From Prorocentrum cordatum (lineage: Eukaryota; Sar; Dinophyceae; Prorocentrales; Prorocentraceae), in NCBI GenBank assembly GCA_963575745.1, contig CAUYUJ010015704.1:761840-825839 (forward strand): a DNA stretch of 64,000 bases, written 5' to 3'. Below, one piece after another: positions 52,320 to 61,639 of the stretch. The translations under genes and the position numbers were made by a program. Numbering within the stretch: the first letter of the stretch is position 1; each line of letters begins with the position of its first letter. The notes beneath the pieces were generated by a model, which ran no database searches, was not told where the DNA came from, and saw only the letters and a list, made by a program, of their open reading frames with translations.

Positions 52320-53050
52320 GGGGTACCGTTCCTATTATTTGTTGTATTGTAGTTCTGCCCCTTGTTGACTGTACATTAGTCCACCATGCATGTTCCTGCT
52401 GCCTGCATGTCCTCGGCGGGGGAGGTCCTTCCCCCGTCGGGGTACCCGCTTGTTCTCTGTCTCCTTCCCGCCCGCTCCCTCGCCTCTGTCCGATCATGTC
52501 CGATCACAGCGGTGAGCCGTGGCCCACAGGGCGCCCATTCGGGCACATGCGATTGGCTGGGACGGGGCCCAGTATGCGTCGCATGATCAAGGTTCGGTTT
52601 CTGCCGGCCTATTCTTTCTTCTCCCTCTCCTCCTCGTCCTCCTTTCCCGTCATCTCTTGACCCATGTTGTGTTGGATTTATTGGTTCGGCCGACTAGGCC
52701 ATTCAGTAAGGGGAGTGCCGCACAACGCTTCGGCAGGCCATGGGAAGATACGCTGCAAAGCAAGTGCGTATCATTGGCAAGCTTGATTCTCTCCCTCCTC
52801 TTCTGCTTCCTCTCCTCCTTGACCAATCGCCCGGGCAATAATTGTCACAGGTAGCTCCTTTGTGTTGGCGTCTGTTTGTTCAGGGGGGGCAGGATTTGTT
52901 GCCCCAGCCGGCGCCTACAGTAAGCAGCATCGTAAGTGTGGCGAGGCCCGTACCCGTTTTTCTTTGCCCGAATATCTGGCCTTGCGACGTACTGAGTCGT
53001 ACATGAGTCGTGTATATTATCGCTGTCCGCTCCCACTTCCTGCTCCTATA
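52320..53050. other. Stretch between two LINE parts
   Basis: No reverse-transcriptase motif in this interval. 53048-53078 is (TA)n-like. It is either an insertion in one LINE or the junction between two truncated copies. Confidence 0.5.
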
Positions 53051-53055
53051 TATAT

Positions 53056-54292
53056 CTATACATATATGTATATAAGAAAACGACTGAGTTGCGAAAAAAA
53101 CTTCCGCCATGCCATCCCCGCCTTCTGGAGGCGTTTTTCGGACTCCGTGGAATTTTTCCCGTCGCTGCGCAGCCAGGCCCCCAGGAACCTCGCAGCCTCT
53201 GGGAACTCAGGAGTCAACTCAGGGCCTGCACACAGTCGTTCGTACTTGTCTGGATGTACTGTCTCGGACCAGGATCCCAATACTTGCTCCAGGAGTCGTT
53301 CCAGCTCAGGACGACGTGACTTACGGGATAGCAGGTTGGTATCGTCGGCGAACATCAATTCGAATAACCTGATCACGGGGTGCTCTTCCAGGACCTGGGT
53401 GCGTACCTGGGCCGGCCTACGAATACGGGTGCCGATATCGAATTCGGTGTGTGATAAATCTATACATGCAATACGATCATGTCCAGCTGCAAGTGCTTGT
53501 GTACGAAAATCATGCATAGCTGATGCGTGAACTATATTAAAGGCCACCGGGGCTGATGGGCAGCCCTCCTTAAAGCCGCGAGCTAATGTGTACACGTCTG
53601 AAAGCCCATCCCTCATTTTAAGTTGATGTTGCGCGTCTTCATATAAGCCTCTCATGACGTGATCCAGGGCCTCAGGGACTCCCAGACGTTTCTGATTGCT
53701 GTACACTGCTTCCCTGGCTACTCGGGCATACGCCTTCATGATGTCTGCACACGTGGCCACTAGAGGATCTAGCCCTTCACTTTTGCGATAATCAACCTCA
53801 TTCGCTGCCTCCAAGAGAATCCTCACAATTAGGATAGGGCCTGCAACTGAACGATGACGTCTGAAACTAAACTGGGTGGGAGGCAAAATACGGTGCTCCT
53901 CCGCGTGTGTCAATAAACGCTGAGCGACAAGACGTGCAATTAAACGAAGTATAATACTTATCAGTACGGCTCCCCTTCCCCTTCCATAGTAATACTCCCA
54001 GCGCAGCTTTGGTACTCCCCTCCCATTGTGTGTAGTGTGTACGCCACAGATTCTGTACCAGTGTAATAACCTCCTCCATTATATGTTCCCCTGCGTATTT
54101 GATCATGCTGACTGTCACCTCATCCTTCCCCGCCGTGGACTCCTTCATGGCTAATAAACAATACCGAACTTCATCACGTGTTGGAAGGAGTCCCAGATCC
54201 TCCTGGACAGGTATGCTCGGTAATCCCCTCTCAAGAGTAGCATCCTCAACATGCCCAGGAAGACCCGACACGCTCTCCTGATGTTTGATCAT
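53056..54292 (-). pseudogene. LINE reverse transcriptase (second ORF), frameshifted and 3'-truncated
   Basis: Starts at ATG 54292-54290 inside ATGA. Fingers: LLPTRDEVRYCLLAMKEST, AGKDEVTVSMIKYAG and VLLWKGKGS. After a frame change near 53965: SIILRLIARLVAQRLL and ILPPTQFSFRRHRS. Palm: DIMKAYARV (motif A), FKEGCPSAPVAFNIV (motif B), LMFADDTNLLS (motif C, FADD at 53352-53341) and RFLGAWLRSDG (thumb side). Similarity ends near FFSQLSRFL at about 53085. Catalytic Asp residues are intact. It would copy the element RNA at the nicked target. Confidence 0.85.
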
Positions 54293-55842
54293 TTTTCTGC
54301 CGGCAACTGTTCTTGCCCCTCCCGATATCGATCTTGAACATACACACCTAGTCGTTTGAGGTCCCGATAGGAAGCACCCCAATCATTAGAAGCTGCAAAG
54401 GACATCAAGTCGTTTATAATCGGCCTCACCCATCGATGACGTGCACGACATTTAAAACGAAAGATCTGACGGCCCAACGAGCGGTGCTCATCTCGATACT
54501 GCTGCTCTTCTGACAAGGTCGCTGCACGTTGCCAAGCTTCCCAAATCTGAGCTCGTTTCCGTCGAAGGGCGATGATCTTCTCCATGTCCTCGTCTAAAAA
54601 TGGGGTGCCAACTTGAGTGTGTGGCTTACCCCTACCAAGAACGTCTTCGGCTGCCGTCACCATAGGCTGAGCTAACTTTGACCATGTCATTCGTGTACGT
54701 GGCGGGGCCGTCTCAATATTCTCGTCAGCATCACATACCATATCCACAAATTTATGCTCAGGGTCCAGAGGAGGGTGAAGAGCCTCCTCTCGTACCGGAG
54801 CAATAACACACGATTCATCATCCTCAGGAACTTCTTCCAGCGCCTCTTCGAGGTCATCGAAGGGGTCGTGGTACTCCTGACCCATGCGTTCTCCTGGTGG
54901 GGGGAGTCCAGGTGGAGGCCGAAATTCAGCTTGCGCTCTGACTCCGACGAGAACCGACTCAGATCCAGCAACTGTTGGCGACGGAGCCCAGGACGGGTTC
55001 GAGGAGCGTCCGCCTGGGACTTGCGTTCTCTCCTCATCCTGAGGCTGCGTTCTGATACCGACGATGGCCGAATTGGATCCAACAACCATTGGCGACTGAG
55101 CCCAGGTCGGGTTCGAGGAGCACCCGCCTGGGACTTGCGTTCTAACGCCCTGCTGAGTTTGCGTCCTAACGCCATCCGCGTCCGCAAGTGGCGACGTAGC
55201 CCAGGTCGGACTCGAGGAGCACCCGCCTGGGACTTGCGTTCCTGACGCCGCCTGACCGATGTGGTCCCACAGCTTCAGCACCCGCTTGGCGCCGAGGTCT
55301 GCGTTGGTGTCCGCCCTGTCGTTGCCGACGTCGCCACTATGCCCCTTGACGTGTGCCAATGCTATGTCCCGCAAGCGGCGGGTCCTTCTATAGAATGCTC
55401 GGCCCGTCGCTACCAACTTCCGATTAGATCCAGGTCGCCAGTTGCCCACAATCATATTCATAGCATACTGCGAATCATAATGTATGGTAATCACATCATC
55501 CCGTGTAGTATTTTCCAAGATCCACCACATTGCCATAATCATTGCCGATAATTCACCCGTGTTATTCGTAAGTATTTCTGATCCCACGAAAAGCGGCCGA
55601 AGGTCATCGTTCTGAAGAGTGACCATTGGGCCGTGATAATCTGTCCACTGCATAGTGCTCGCATCTAGTATCGCCATCCCCCATCCAGCCCCCTCCTCTG
55701 TGCCTGAGCCGTCGGTGAAGATATGGAGGTGCCGCGCCTGCTCAGTACTGTGTACACGATATGCGTGCGAGCCTGGATGGGGTTCCCATGTGGGGTCTGC
55801 TTGGAGGAGCTGTTCGACACGCGTACGATATGCTTGCCGTAA
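54289..55842 (-). CDS. RNase H domain plus repeat-containing linker (continuation of the first ORF)
   Basis: In the same frame as the endonuclease, after one TAA. RNase HI motifs: HIFTDGSGTEEGAGW (first Asp codon at 55713-55711), NNTGELSAMIMAMWWILE (Glu), TIHYDSQYAMNMI (Asp) and HVKGHSGDVGNDRADT (His and last Asp, about 55345-55300). All four acidic positions and the His are kept. A linker with three ~35-residue repeats, each starting TQVPGGCSS or TQVPGGRSS, follows (about 55240-54940). Then come an acidic stretch and a basic helical region (RRKRAQIWEAWQRAATL ... FRFKCRARHRWVRP) that leads to the polymerase. The TGA at 54289-54291 overlaps the next ATG. Confidence 0.85.
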   Translation of the reverse strand, partial: LRQAYRTRVEQLLQADPTWEPHPGSHAYRVHSTEQARHLHIFTDGSGTEEGAGWGMAILDASTMQWTDYHGPMVTLQNDDLRPLFVGSEILTNNTGELSAMIMAMWWILENTTRDDVITIHYDSQYAMNMIVGNWRPGSNRKLVATGRAFYRRTRRLRDIALAHVKGHSGDVGNDRADTNADLGAKRVLKLWDHIGQAASGTQVPGGCSSSPTWATSPLADADGVRTQTQQGVRTQVPGGCSSNPTWAQSPMVVGSNSAIVGIRTQPQDEERTQVPGGRSSNPSWAPSPTVAGSESVLVGVRAQAEFRPPPGLPPPGERMGQEYHDPFDDLEEALEEVPEDDESCVIAPVREEALHPPLDPEHKFVDMVCDADENIETAPPRTRMTWSKLAQPMVTAAEDVLGRGKPHTQVGTPFLDEDMEKIIALRRKRAQIWEAWQRAATLSEEQQYRDEHRSLGRQIFRFKCRARHRWVRPIINDLMSFAASNDWGASYRDLKRLGVYVQDRYREGQEQLPAEK

Positions 55843-56994
55843 TTATTGTGTTTGTGCTGATGGGCCCCGGTAGCGATGTATGCTGAGCGGTGGTTTAATT
55901 GCTTGCTCTTTGGCTTTTCTTGCACATTGCAGATGAAACTGGTTGCGAGCCTGTTTTCGGGACTTGGTGCCTGCAAGGGGGATTCTAAGGTCAAGTTGCT
56001 TGCTCATGTGGTCCGATATTCCCCAGGCCGTCAGATGTATACCCAATACTTGTATGTGTAATTCCCGATCCATAACATATTTGTCAAGTTCATACCATGT
56101 TCCATTTCTATGTTTCCACGTCCCTCTAGACAGAATAGTACAAAAGGAATCCGTGCTGATCATATTCGTAGTAGTCAACAAGCGTAGAAAAGCCTTCCCT
56201 CCGTCCGTAGTACTCTGTTCCATCAGTTGTCCCCCCAGCTGAATGTCGTTCGATGTTGTGTCCTGTCCTACATGGCCGTTCCAGCCCCTTGCTATGAGTA
56301 TTGGAGCTTGGTGAAAACTGATGCACTTGTGGCGAAGCTGAGATAGTTCATCATATACCAGTGATATGTATCCCGCCGAGACCCCAGTAGGTATACACAC
56401 GGACGCAACCCACATCATATAGTACCCTTCCAACAATACAGGTATAGCAACACATCTATCTCCCCATAGTACAACCATTGATCCATCAGACATCAAAGTA
56501 GATGATGCCGCCCTCCAAGCCATCTGGGCAGGCATCGAAAGCGAAACACCACATTTCTCACCCATGATTAAGACGAACTCTTCAATCTTGACGATGGTGG
56601 GGGTACTGTTGCCTAACATAAAGGTATTGTTTTGGAGTTCGGATACGAGGCATATCTGTACATGCTGCCGTCGGTGCTCACGAAAAAGCATCTGAAGTTT
56701 GTCTCGATTGTCGAGCCTGCTCCAGTCGAGTCCCCCTGTGTTCGTGATACATATCCGAACCTCTTGGCCAAGTCGCTGCCATGACTTACGATGAGGGTAA
56801 CGAATTCTGAATTGATGCCGCCCCGCCTTCATAGAAGTAGTGGTATACTCTACAATGACTGGCTGCCGATCTGATCCACTTGCATCCCTCTCAACGGTAT
56901 CACAATGCCCAAGGGACTTGGGCGGCTCGCTCGCACTGCTACCGCGATACAAATACGAGAGCCGTCTAATCTTCGTAATAGAAGTCATCGTCAT
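55843..56994 (-). CDS. LINE endonuclease domain (first ORF, N-terminal part)
   Basis: 383 codons from the ATG at 56994 to TAA at 55843-55845. After about 75 residues of variable, basic N-terminus come RICITNTGGLDW (strand with metal-binding Asn), a segment with Glu (CLVSELQNN, in place of QET), SLSMPAQMAWRAASSTLMSD, ASVCIPTG, LIARGWNGHVGQ (in place of GDFNAxxG; Asp replaced by Arg-Gly) and, at the end, WGISDHMSKQLDL containing the catalytic SDH. Changes at two metal-binding positions suggest decay or divergence. Function in the family: nicks target DNA. Confidence 0.78.
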   Translation of the reverse strand: MTMTSITKIRRLSYLYRGSSASEPPKSLGHCDTVERDASGSDRQPVIVEYTTTSMKAGRHQFRIRYPHRKSWQRLGQEVRICITNTGGLDWSRLDNRDKLQMLFREHRRQHVQICLVSELQNNTFMLGNSTPTIVKIEEFVLIMGEKCGVSLSMPAQMAWRAASSTLMSDGSMVVLWGDRCVAIPVLLEGYYMMWVASVCIPTGVSAGYISLVYDELSQLRHKCISFHQAPILIARGWNGHVGQDTTSNDIQLGGQLMEQSTTDGGKAFLRLLTTTNMISTDSFCTILSRGTWKHRNGTWYELDKYVMDRELHIQVLGIHLTAWGISDHMSKQLDLRIPLAGTKSRKQARNQFHLQCARKAKEQAIKPPLSIHRYRGPSAQTQ

Positions 56995-56999
56995 AATCG

Positions 57000-57705
57000 T
57001 TGGAGGGATTTTGTCAGCATAGTATCAAACCACAAAATGAACAGAGAGAGACGCTGCTTCTCGTCGGCCCCGTAAGAGGTCCCCTCCGCCAACGTCGTGA
57101 AACTTGTTCAAAGACGCGTGGGCCGCCCAGCCCCAAGAACTATTGGAGGCCTTCTCAGCGAATCCCCTGGGAATCTCCAAGGTCCCCACCGAAAGATCAT
57201 CTAAATATACGCCTGTGCTCCTGCAGCCAAGTATCCTAAGACGGAGCCCCACTACACGTCGGAATTACTGCGTGAATTTTTCCAGGGAGGTCATCAGCTA
57301 GTGCCCTCCCAGCACCAGATGGCTGCTGCACCTGCAAGCTGCCGTTGCCCCTTGCCCTGTGCCGATAGGCCGCTGAAGCGCGACGTGAGTTCGAGACCAT
57401 CAGCCGGCAACGAGGTCTGACAGAGGTTGAGACCGCTTTTTTCTGGCCGCAGCACAAGCTGAACGCTTAAACCAAATATCTTGGTTGCGAGAGCGGCCTG
57501 TTTTTTTTCTTCATGATGTGCCAGAACGGTACTGTCAGCCGCTTGCACCCGTACCCCGAACACGCGGCTAACGTCTGAGATGATATCCCTTCCCATTCGG
57601 TAGGCGAATGAAGAAGCAATCGCAGGGCAGAGCTCGTCCTGTGCCGAAATCGAAGGAGACATCCACCGTGACACCTTCCTGGAAAACCGCGCCATTGAAC
57701 AGCTC
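57000..57705. other. Stretch without a recognised gene
   Basis: 57568-57710 has a minus-strand open frame with NELFNGAVFQEGVTVDVSF and FDFGTGRALPCDCFF that looks protein-like but is unknown to me. The region could include 5' sequence of the LINE. No promoter signal recognised. Confidence 0.35.
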
Positions 57706-57712
57706 GTTAGGA

Positions 57713-57871
57713 TTAAGTCGGGCCTGTCCCTCTACAGGGGGATGTTCGAAAATAGTAAAAAATAGTATGGCCATTATTTTTTGACCGTTATTGAACATTG
57801 TTTGGGCGGTTTGGGGAATACGGGGGGTCCTGCTATTTGTGTATATTTATTGTAGTGGTTTCCGGCCAGGG
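57713..57871. mobile_element. TTAA-bounded element M4, diverged left copy
   Basis: Starts TTAAGTCGGGCCTGTCC and then CTCTACAGGG, followed by an A/T-rich interior similar to the next element (AAATAGTAAAA, ATAGTATGG). The inverted right end is missing before the next copy begins. Confidence 0.55.
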
Positions 57872-58006
57872 TTAAGTCGGGCCTGTCCCTCTACAGGGAG
57901 GATATTCAGAAATAGTTAAAACATAGTTTGGGATTTGTTTCAAGCATTTTTGGCAATTTTGGGGTTTGTTTTGATGACTTGTGATAGGAGGACAGGCCCG
58001 ACTTAA
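57872..58006. mobile_element. TTAA-bounded MITE-like element M4, complete
   Basis: 135 bp with perfect 17-bp inverted ends, TTAAGTCGGGCCTGTCC and its complement at 57990-58006. The interior is A/T-rich in an otherwise GC-rich region. If the TTAA at each end is the target duplication, the true ends are GTCGGGCCTGTCC, as in elements that use TTAA targets (for example the piggyBac group). Non-coding. Confidence 0.75.
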
Positions 58007-58014
58007 GGCCAGTG

Positions 58015-58310
58015 GAGGACGAGGAGGAGGAGGAGGAGGAGGGGGAGGTGCTGGCTTTGGGGAGGGGGGCCGGCACCTGGGAGTGAGCGCCGGCACTGGG
58101 GTGGGAAAGTCGGCGTGGGGGGGGGGGGGCCAGCACCGGGGTGGGGCGGGGGGGCCGTCACTGGGGGGAAGGGAGGGCCAGCACCGGGCCGGCATCGGAG
58201 GGGGGACATCGGGGAGGGGGTGCCGAGCACAGGTGCGGGCACCGGGGGGGCGCCTGCGGGGTGGGGGCAGCACCAGGGGGGGGGGCCGGCGTCGAGGGGG
58301 AAGGTGCCGA
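58015..58310. repeat. G-rich degenerate repeat (GGGGGGCCAGCACCGGGG type)
   Basis: Repeated GCCRGCACYGGGG units with long G runs. No gene. Confidence 0.7.
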
Positions 58311-58489
58311 GCATTGAATGCGTCGGATGAGGTCGGATGAGGTCCCCCCCCTGGCAGAGCGAAGCTTGAGCGAGCTCAAGCCCACGCTCTCAGAAACTCA
58401 CACGCCGGATCGGCGGATATCGGCGGATATCCTTTTCCGGGTTCTGGGTCGATCATGTTGTCCGTCGTGTTTTTTTTTTGGGAACCTTT

Positions 58490-58790
58490 TGGGATCCTGG
58501 GAGGTCTTTCTTGGGCCGTCTTGGGGCTCTCGTGGCCCGTCTTGGCGCACTTCTCTCTCTGGGGGGGGTCTTGGGGCGGTCTTGGGGGTTCTTGGGTTGT
58601 TGCGGGACCCTCTTGGAGACCTCCTGTGGCTCTCTTGGGGCTCCCTTAGAACCTTTCTGAGACACTCAAGGGGCCCCTCTTGGGCCGTCTTGGGGCTGTC
58701 TTGGGACGTTCTACAGCCCTGTAGGGCCGTCTTGTGGCCTATTTGGGGCCTCGTGGACCGTCTTCAATCGGTCTTGGAGGCTGCTTCGTC
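58490..58790. repeat. Degenerate minisatellite, short block
   Basis: GGGCCGTCTTGGGGCTCTCTTGG-type units, same family and orientation as 35985-37180. Confidence 0.8.
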
Positions 58791-58909
58791 CGTCGTGGAC
58801 GCTGACAAACTCAAAGAAGCGAATATCGTAAAGCATGCACGTGTAAGGGAATGAGATGATTTCCCGGGAAAGGACAGGCCCAGGGTGTTTTTTCGTAGGT
58901 ATACTTTCC

Positions 58910-59250
58910 CCTTGGTGCCAAGTTCGAAGAGGGCTGGCGGATTCTATCCTTGATACATAACGTGGTCGAAGAGGGCCAGCGGATTAAACATTGACGATGC
59001 CACCTCGCGAAGCGCTTTGTTTGCAATTCCGATAGAGGAAGCAGAGGGTAAAGTAAGCATGTTCGTTCGTTGAGGATGTCTCGAGCGAAACGCTTATGTT
59101 ACATACTGTGTTCAGGATCTCTCGAGCGAAACGTTTGTTGGCTATAGATCGTTCCTCTCCTGGGGACCAGAATTCAGAGGATGTCTCAGGTGAGCTGATG
59201 TTTGTTCACGTGCCCAGGTCTTGAGGATGTCTCGAGCGAGACGCGCGTTT
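58910..59250. repeat. GAGGATGTCTCGAGCGAAACG imperfect repeats
   Basis: Variants at 59072, 59113, 59176 and 59223, about 40-65 bp apart. A shorter repeat, TCGAAGAGGGCYRGCGGATT, occurs at 58924 and 58970. Confidence 0.6.
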
Positions 59251-59349
59251 TGATGCGCAACATGTGCCCTTCTCAAAACGTTCGCATCAACTTTTTGTAA
59301 GTTGGCTCAACGTGTGCGTCCACGTTTGGGCGAACCTACGTGTTCAGTC

Positions 59350-59410
59350 TACATGTTGAGCTCCGTGTCAACACGCCACGTGTTGCGTGTTGCGTGTCGG
59401 GGCAGCTACG
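59350..59410 (+). repeat. Dispersed repeat R1, copy 3
   Basis: TTGAGCTCCGTGTCAACACG followed by GTTGCGTGTTGCGTGTCGGGG, as at 23424. Confidence 0.65.
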
Positions 59411-59630
59411 TTGGTGAGCCCCAGCAGGACCTCAACACGGTGCGCAGGGGGGGCCACACGAGCAGTCCCGTGCGGCCACGGTGTGGTTTCCGGGGCGCCT
59501 GGCCTCGGGGAGGCGCAGCGCAGCGCCCCCCCCACCCCGCCTTGGCCCGCCGAGGATGACGCTGCTGGACTACGCGGGCCAGGATGCGGAGCTCCCGAGC
59601 TTGCTCGTGCCGACCATTCTATGCCTTTGA

Positions 59631-59925
59631 GGAGGGGGAGGAGGAGGAGGAGGAGGAGGAGGAGGAGGAGGAGGAGGAGGAGGAGGAGGAGGAGGAGGGA
59701 GGAGGAGGAGGAGGAGGAGGAGGAGGAGGAGGAGGAGGAGGAGGAGGAGGAGGAGGAGGAGGAGGAGGAGGAGGAGGAGGAGGAGGAGGAGGAGGAGGAG
59801 GAGAGGAGGAGGAGGAGGAGGAGGAGGAGGAGGAGGAGGAGGAGGAGGAGGAGGAGGAGGAGGAGGAGGAGGAGGAGGAAGAGGAGGAGGAGGAGGAGGA
59901 GGAGGAGCAGGAGCAGGGGCAGGGG
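59631..59925. repeat. Long (GGA)n tract
   Basis: About 295 bp of nearly uninterrupted GGA. It passes at the right end into GGGGCAGGAGCAGG units (59926-60000). Gives Glu-, Gly-, Leu- or Pro-runs in the frames. Confidence 0.97.
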
Positions 59926-60049
59926 CAGGGGCAGGAGCAGGGGCAGGGGCAGGAGCAGGAGCAGGAGCAGGAGGAACAAGAGGAGCAGGAGGAGCAGGAA
60001 GAGGGGGAGGGGAGGGATGAGGAGGAGAAGGAGGAGGAGCAGGCGGTGT

Positions 60050-60071
60050 TCCGTAGCCATTTTGGCTCAAG
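60050..60071 (+). other. Dinoflagellate spliced leader (DinoSL) embedded in the genome, copy 2
   Basis: All 22 positions match DinoSL. The next base pair is CT, so no donor site and not an SL RNA gene. It marks the 5' end of a retroposed mRNA. No second relict leader follows. Confidence 0.93.
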
Positions 60072-60111
60072 CTGCACAGCAGCGCGCGAAAGCCCCATTG
60101 CTCAAGCTGGC

Positions 60112-60600
60112 ATGGCGATGTTTCCATCGGCTGGAGCTACTGGAGCTGGTCGTTTCTCTGTTCGTGTTCTTCAAGATGGTACGGGCGGGGTCGCCGCTGC
60201 AAGCGATCCTGAAGTTTTTCGTCGCTCGAGGGCGCAGCGCACTGCCCCGCGGAGGCGGGTTTGCGAGGCGGCTGATCTCGGCCTGTCTTTGGCACGCGCC
60301 GAGGTGGTGCAGCTGAAATCCAAGCTGGCCGAGGCGGCAGTTAGCGGCCCTCGAGTTGAAGGCAGGTCGCGCAGTTCGACGGCGCCGCGGAGGAGCTCAG
60401 GCGTCGGCTGCAGCTAATCCTGCCGGTGCTCGCTGCAGGTTTGGTTGGTGCTGTCCGAGGAGAAGCACAGACCAGCTCACCGGCCTGCAGCCCGCAGAGC
60501 GGGAGTTACGCGCGCAGTGCAGTTTCTTTCGGGCTTGGGCGACGGAGAAGTGTAACCTCCATTCGGGCTCCAGCGCACCAGCGCGAATTTGACTTGGGGG
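60112..60600 (+). pseudogene. Retroposed, leader-tagged sequence encoding a coiled-coil-like protein
   Basis: The first ATG in this frame (60112) lies 41 bp after the leader and opens 101 codons to TAA 60415-60417, with a helical heptad-like stretch (ADLGLSLARAEVVQLKSKLA). After about 60330 other frames continue in protein-like style (FDGAAEELRRRLQLI, then QLTGLQPAERELRAQCSFF), so one or two frameshifts are likely. I do not recognise the protein. No intron signs and no poly(A) seen. The source gene lies outside this window. Confidence 0.5.
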
Positions 60601-60679
60601 AGCAGGGCCGGCAGAGAGCAGGAGTCGGAGGGGCAGCAGCAAGAGGAGGTCGAGGACGAGGACGAGATGCGGAGGCCCA

Positions 60680-61055
60680 GGAGGCGTGGACGAGCATGAG
60701 GAGGACAAGGACTTGAAGGACGGGGAACACGAGACGAAGTGGACGAGGATGAGCACGAGCAGGGCGACGAAGAGGACCACGAGGACGAGCACAAACACAA
60801 AACTGACATGGGGGGGGGCGAGGAAGCCTGGGAGGAGGACGATGAGGCCAACGAGGCGGGCCAGGACGAGCACGAGGAGGACGAGGAGCACAACGAGGAC
60901 CGCGAGGACAACGACGACGAGGCGGGCGTTTTTGTCCCCCCCCCCCCTGGGAAGGACGCGACGGAGGATTTCTTCGCGCTGCACCGGCACGAGGCCCGGG
61001 CATCGGGCATGCCGCGAAGACCGAAAAGCAAAGAATTGCATAAGCAACATGTGTC
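60680..61055 (+). CDS. Acidic low-complexity frame (doubtful)
   Basis: A plus frame from about 60739 reads Asp/Glu/His-rich (HEEDEEHNEDREDNDDEAG), then a less biased end (DATEDFFALHRHEARASG). It runs into foldback element F1 at 61056. It may be the tail of the retroposed sequence or a (GACGAG)n-type artefact. Confidence 0.25.
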
Positions 61056-61190
61056 AGAACTCCGCGCGGATTTCTGGGATCGGCGTTAAGCCCCCCATAT
61101 GGCAGCGCCCCTGGTGCCGTCCTTGGCTCACGTGGCGCGTTAGGGAGGTGGGGGCCCAGCGCCGATCCAAGAAATTCGCGCACGGATCTC
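61056..61190. mobile_element. Foldback element F1, copy 4
   Basis: Left arm ACTCCGCGCGGATTTCTGGG, right arm CCAGCGCCGATCCAAGAAATTCGCGC. CAACATG lies 12 bp to the left. Confidence 0.75.
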
Positions 61191-61192
61191 AA

Positions 61193-61236
61193 TGTGTGTG
61201 TGTGTGTGTGTGCGTGCGTGTGTGTGTGTGTGTTTA
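61193..61236. repeat. (TG)n microsatellite
   Basis: About 40 bp of TG with GC interruptions. Confidence 0.95.
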
Positions 61237-61526
61237 TGCCATTGCTTGTTCTTCTAGAGGCAGGGATCGGGGGCAGCGCCAGGGAGGATATTCAGCCCCA
61301 GGGGGGAAGCATCGAATCCCAGTCGCGCATGCACCGCCGATGAGGGGTCTGGTGGCCCACCTAGCCCAGGAACGTGCGGTTTCGCAGTTGCGGGCCTGTC
61401 ACCGATCTATTGGCGATGTGTCGCGCCGATTCCAGCTCGATGTCCCCCCGCTGAGCCCGTCCACCCCCGTCGTTCCCGCTCAGTCCTCCTCGCCCCGACG
61501 AAGAAACGAGCTGGATAAACATGACG

Positions 61527-61638
61527 TGCTCTTGGATCGGAGCCGGGTCCGCCTTGCGGGGCCACTGGCGCCGCCTTTGGCGCGCTCCGCGCGCCAGGGA
61601 GGGGGGCCCAGCACTCATCCAAGAAATCCGCACGCGGG
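61527..61638. mobile_element. Foldback element F1, copy 5 (reverse)
   Basis: GGATCGGAGCCGGGTCCGCC at the left and CAGCACTCATCCAAGAAATCC at the right, with GGCGCGCTCCGCGCGCC in the centre. Confidence 0.65.
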
Positions 61639-61639
61639 C

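Larger units (their letters stand above)
53056..56994 (-). mobile_element. LINE with endonuclease-RNase H ORF followed by reverse-transcriptase ORF
   Basis: Read on the minus strand: first ORF from the ATG at 56994 with APE endonuclease, one TAA, then RNase H and a long linker in the same frame to TGA 54289. A second ORF then starts at an overlapping ATG (54292-54290) with reverse transcriptase. An in-frame TGA lies 30 nt before the first ATG. The RT is shifted once near 53965 and ends near 53080, where similarity stops. RNase H lies upstream of the polymerase, whereas in LINE clades I know that have RNase H it lies downstream. Truncated or interrupted at its 3' side. Confidence 0.8.

Noticed and set aside
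59387-60417. Long open frames (about 185-310 codons) over the (GGA)n tract on both strands
   Set aside because: All frames of a trinucleotide repeat stay open. The product is Glu, Gly, Arg, Leu, Pro or Ser runs. Only the part after the DinoSL at 60050 is protein-like.
61300-61345. tRNA-like GGxxGCATCGAATCCC
   Set aside because: It resembles a B box, but no acceptor stem, anticodon arm or A box can be placed around it.
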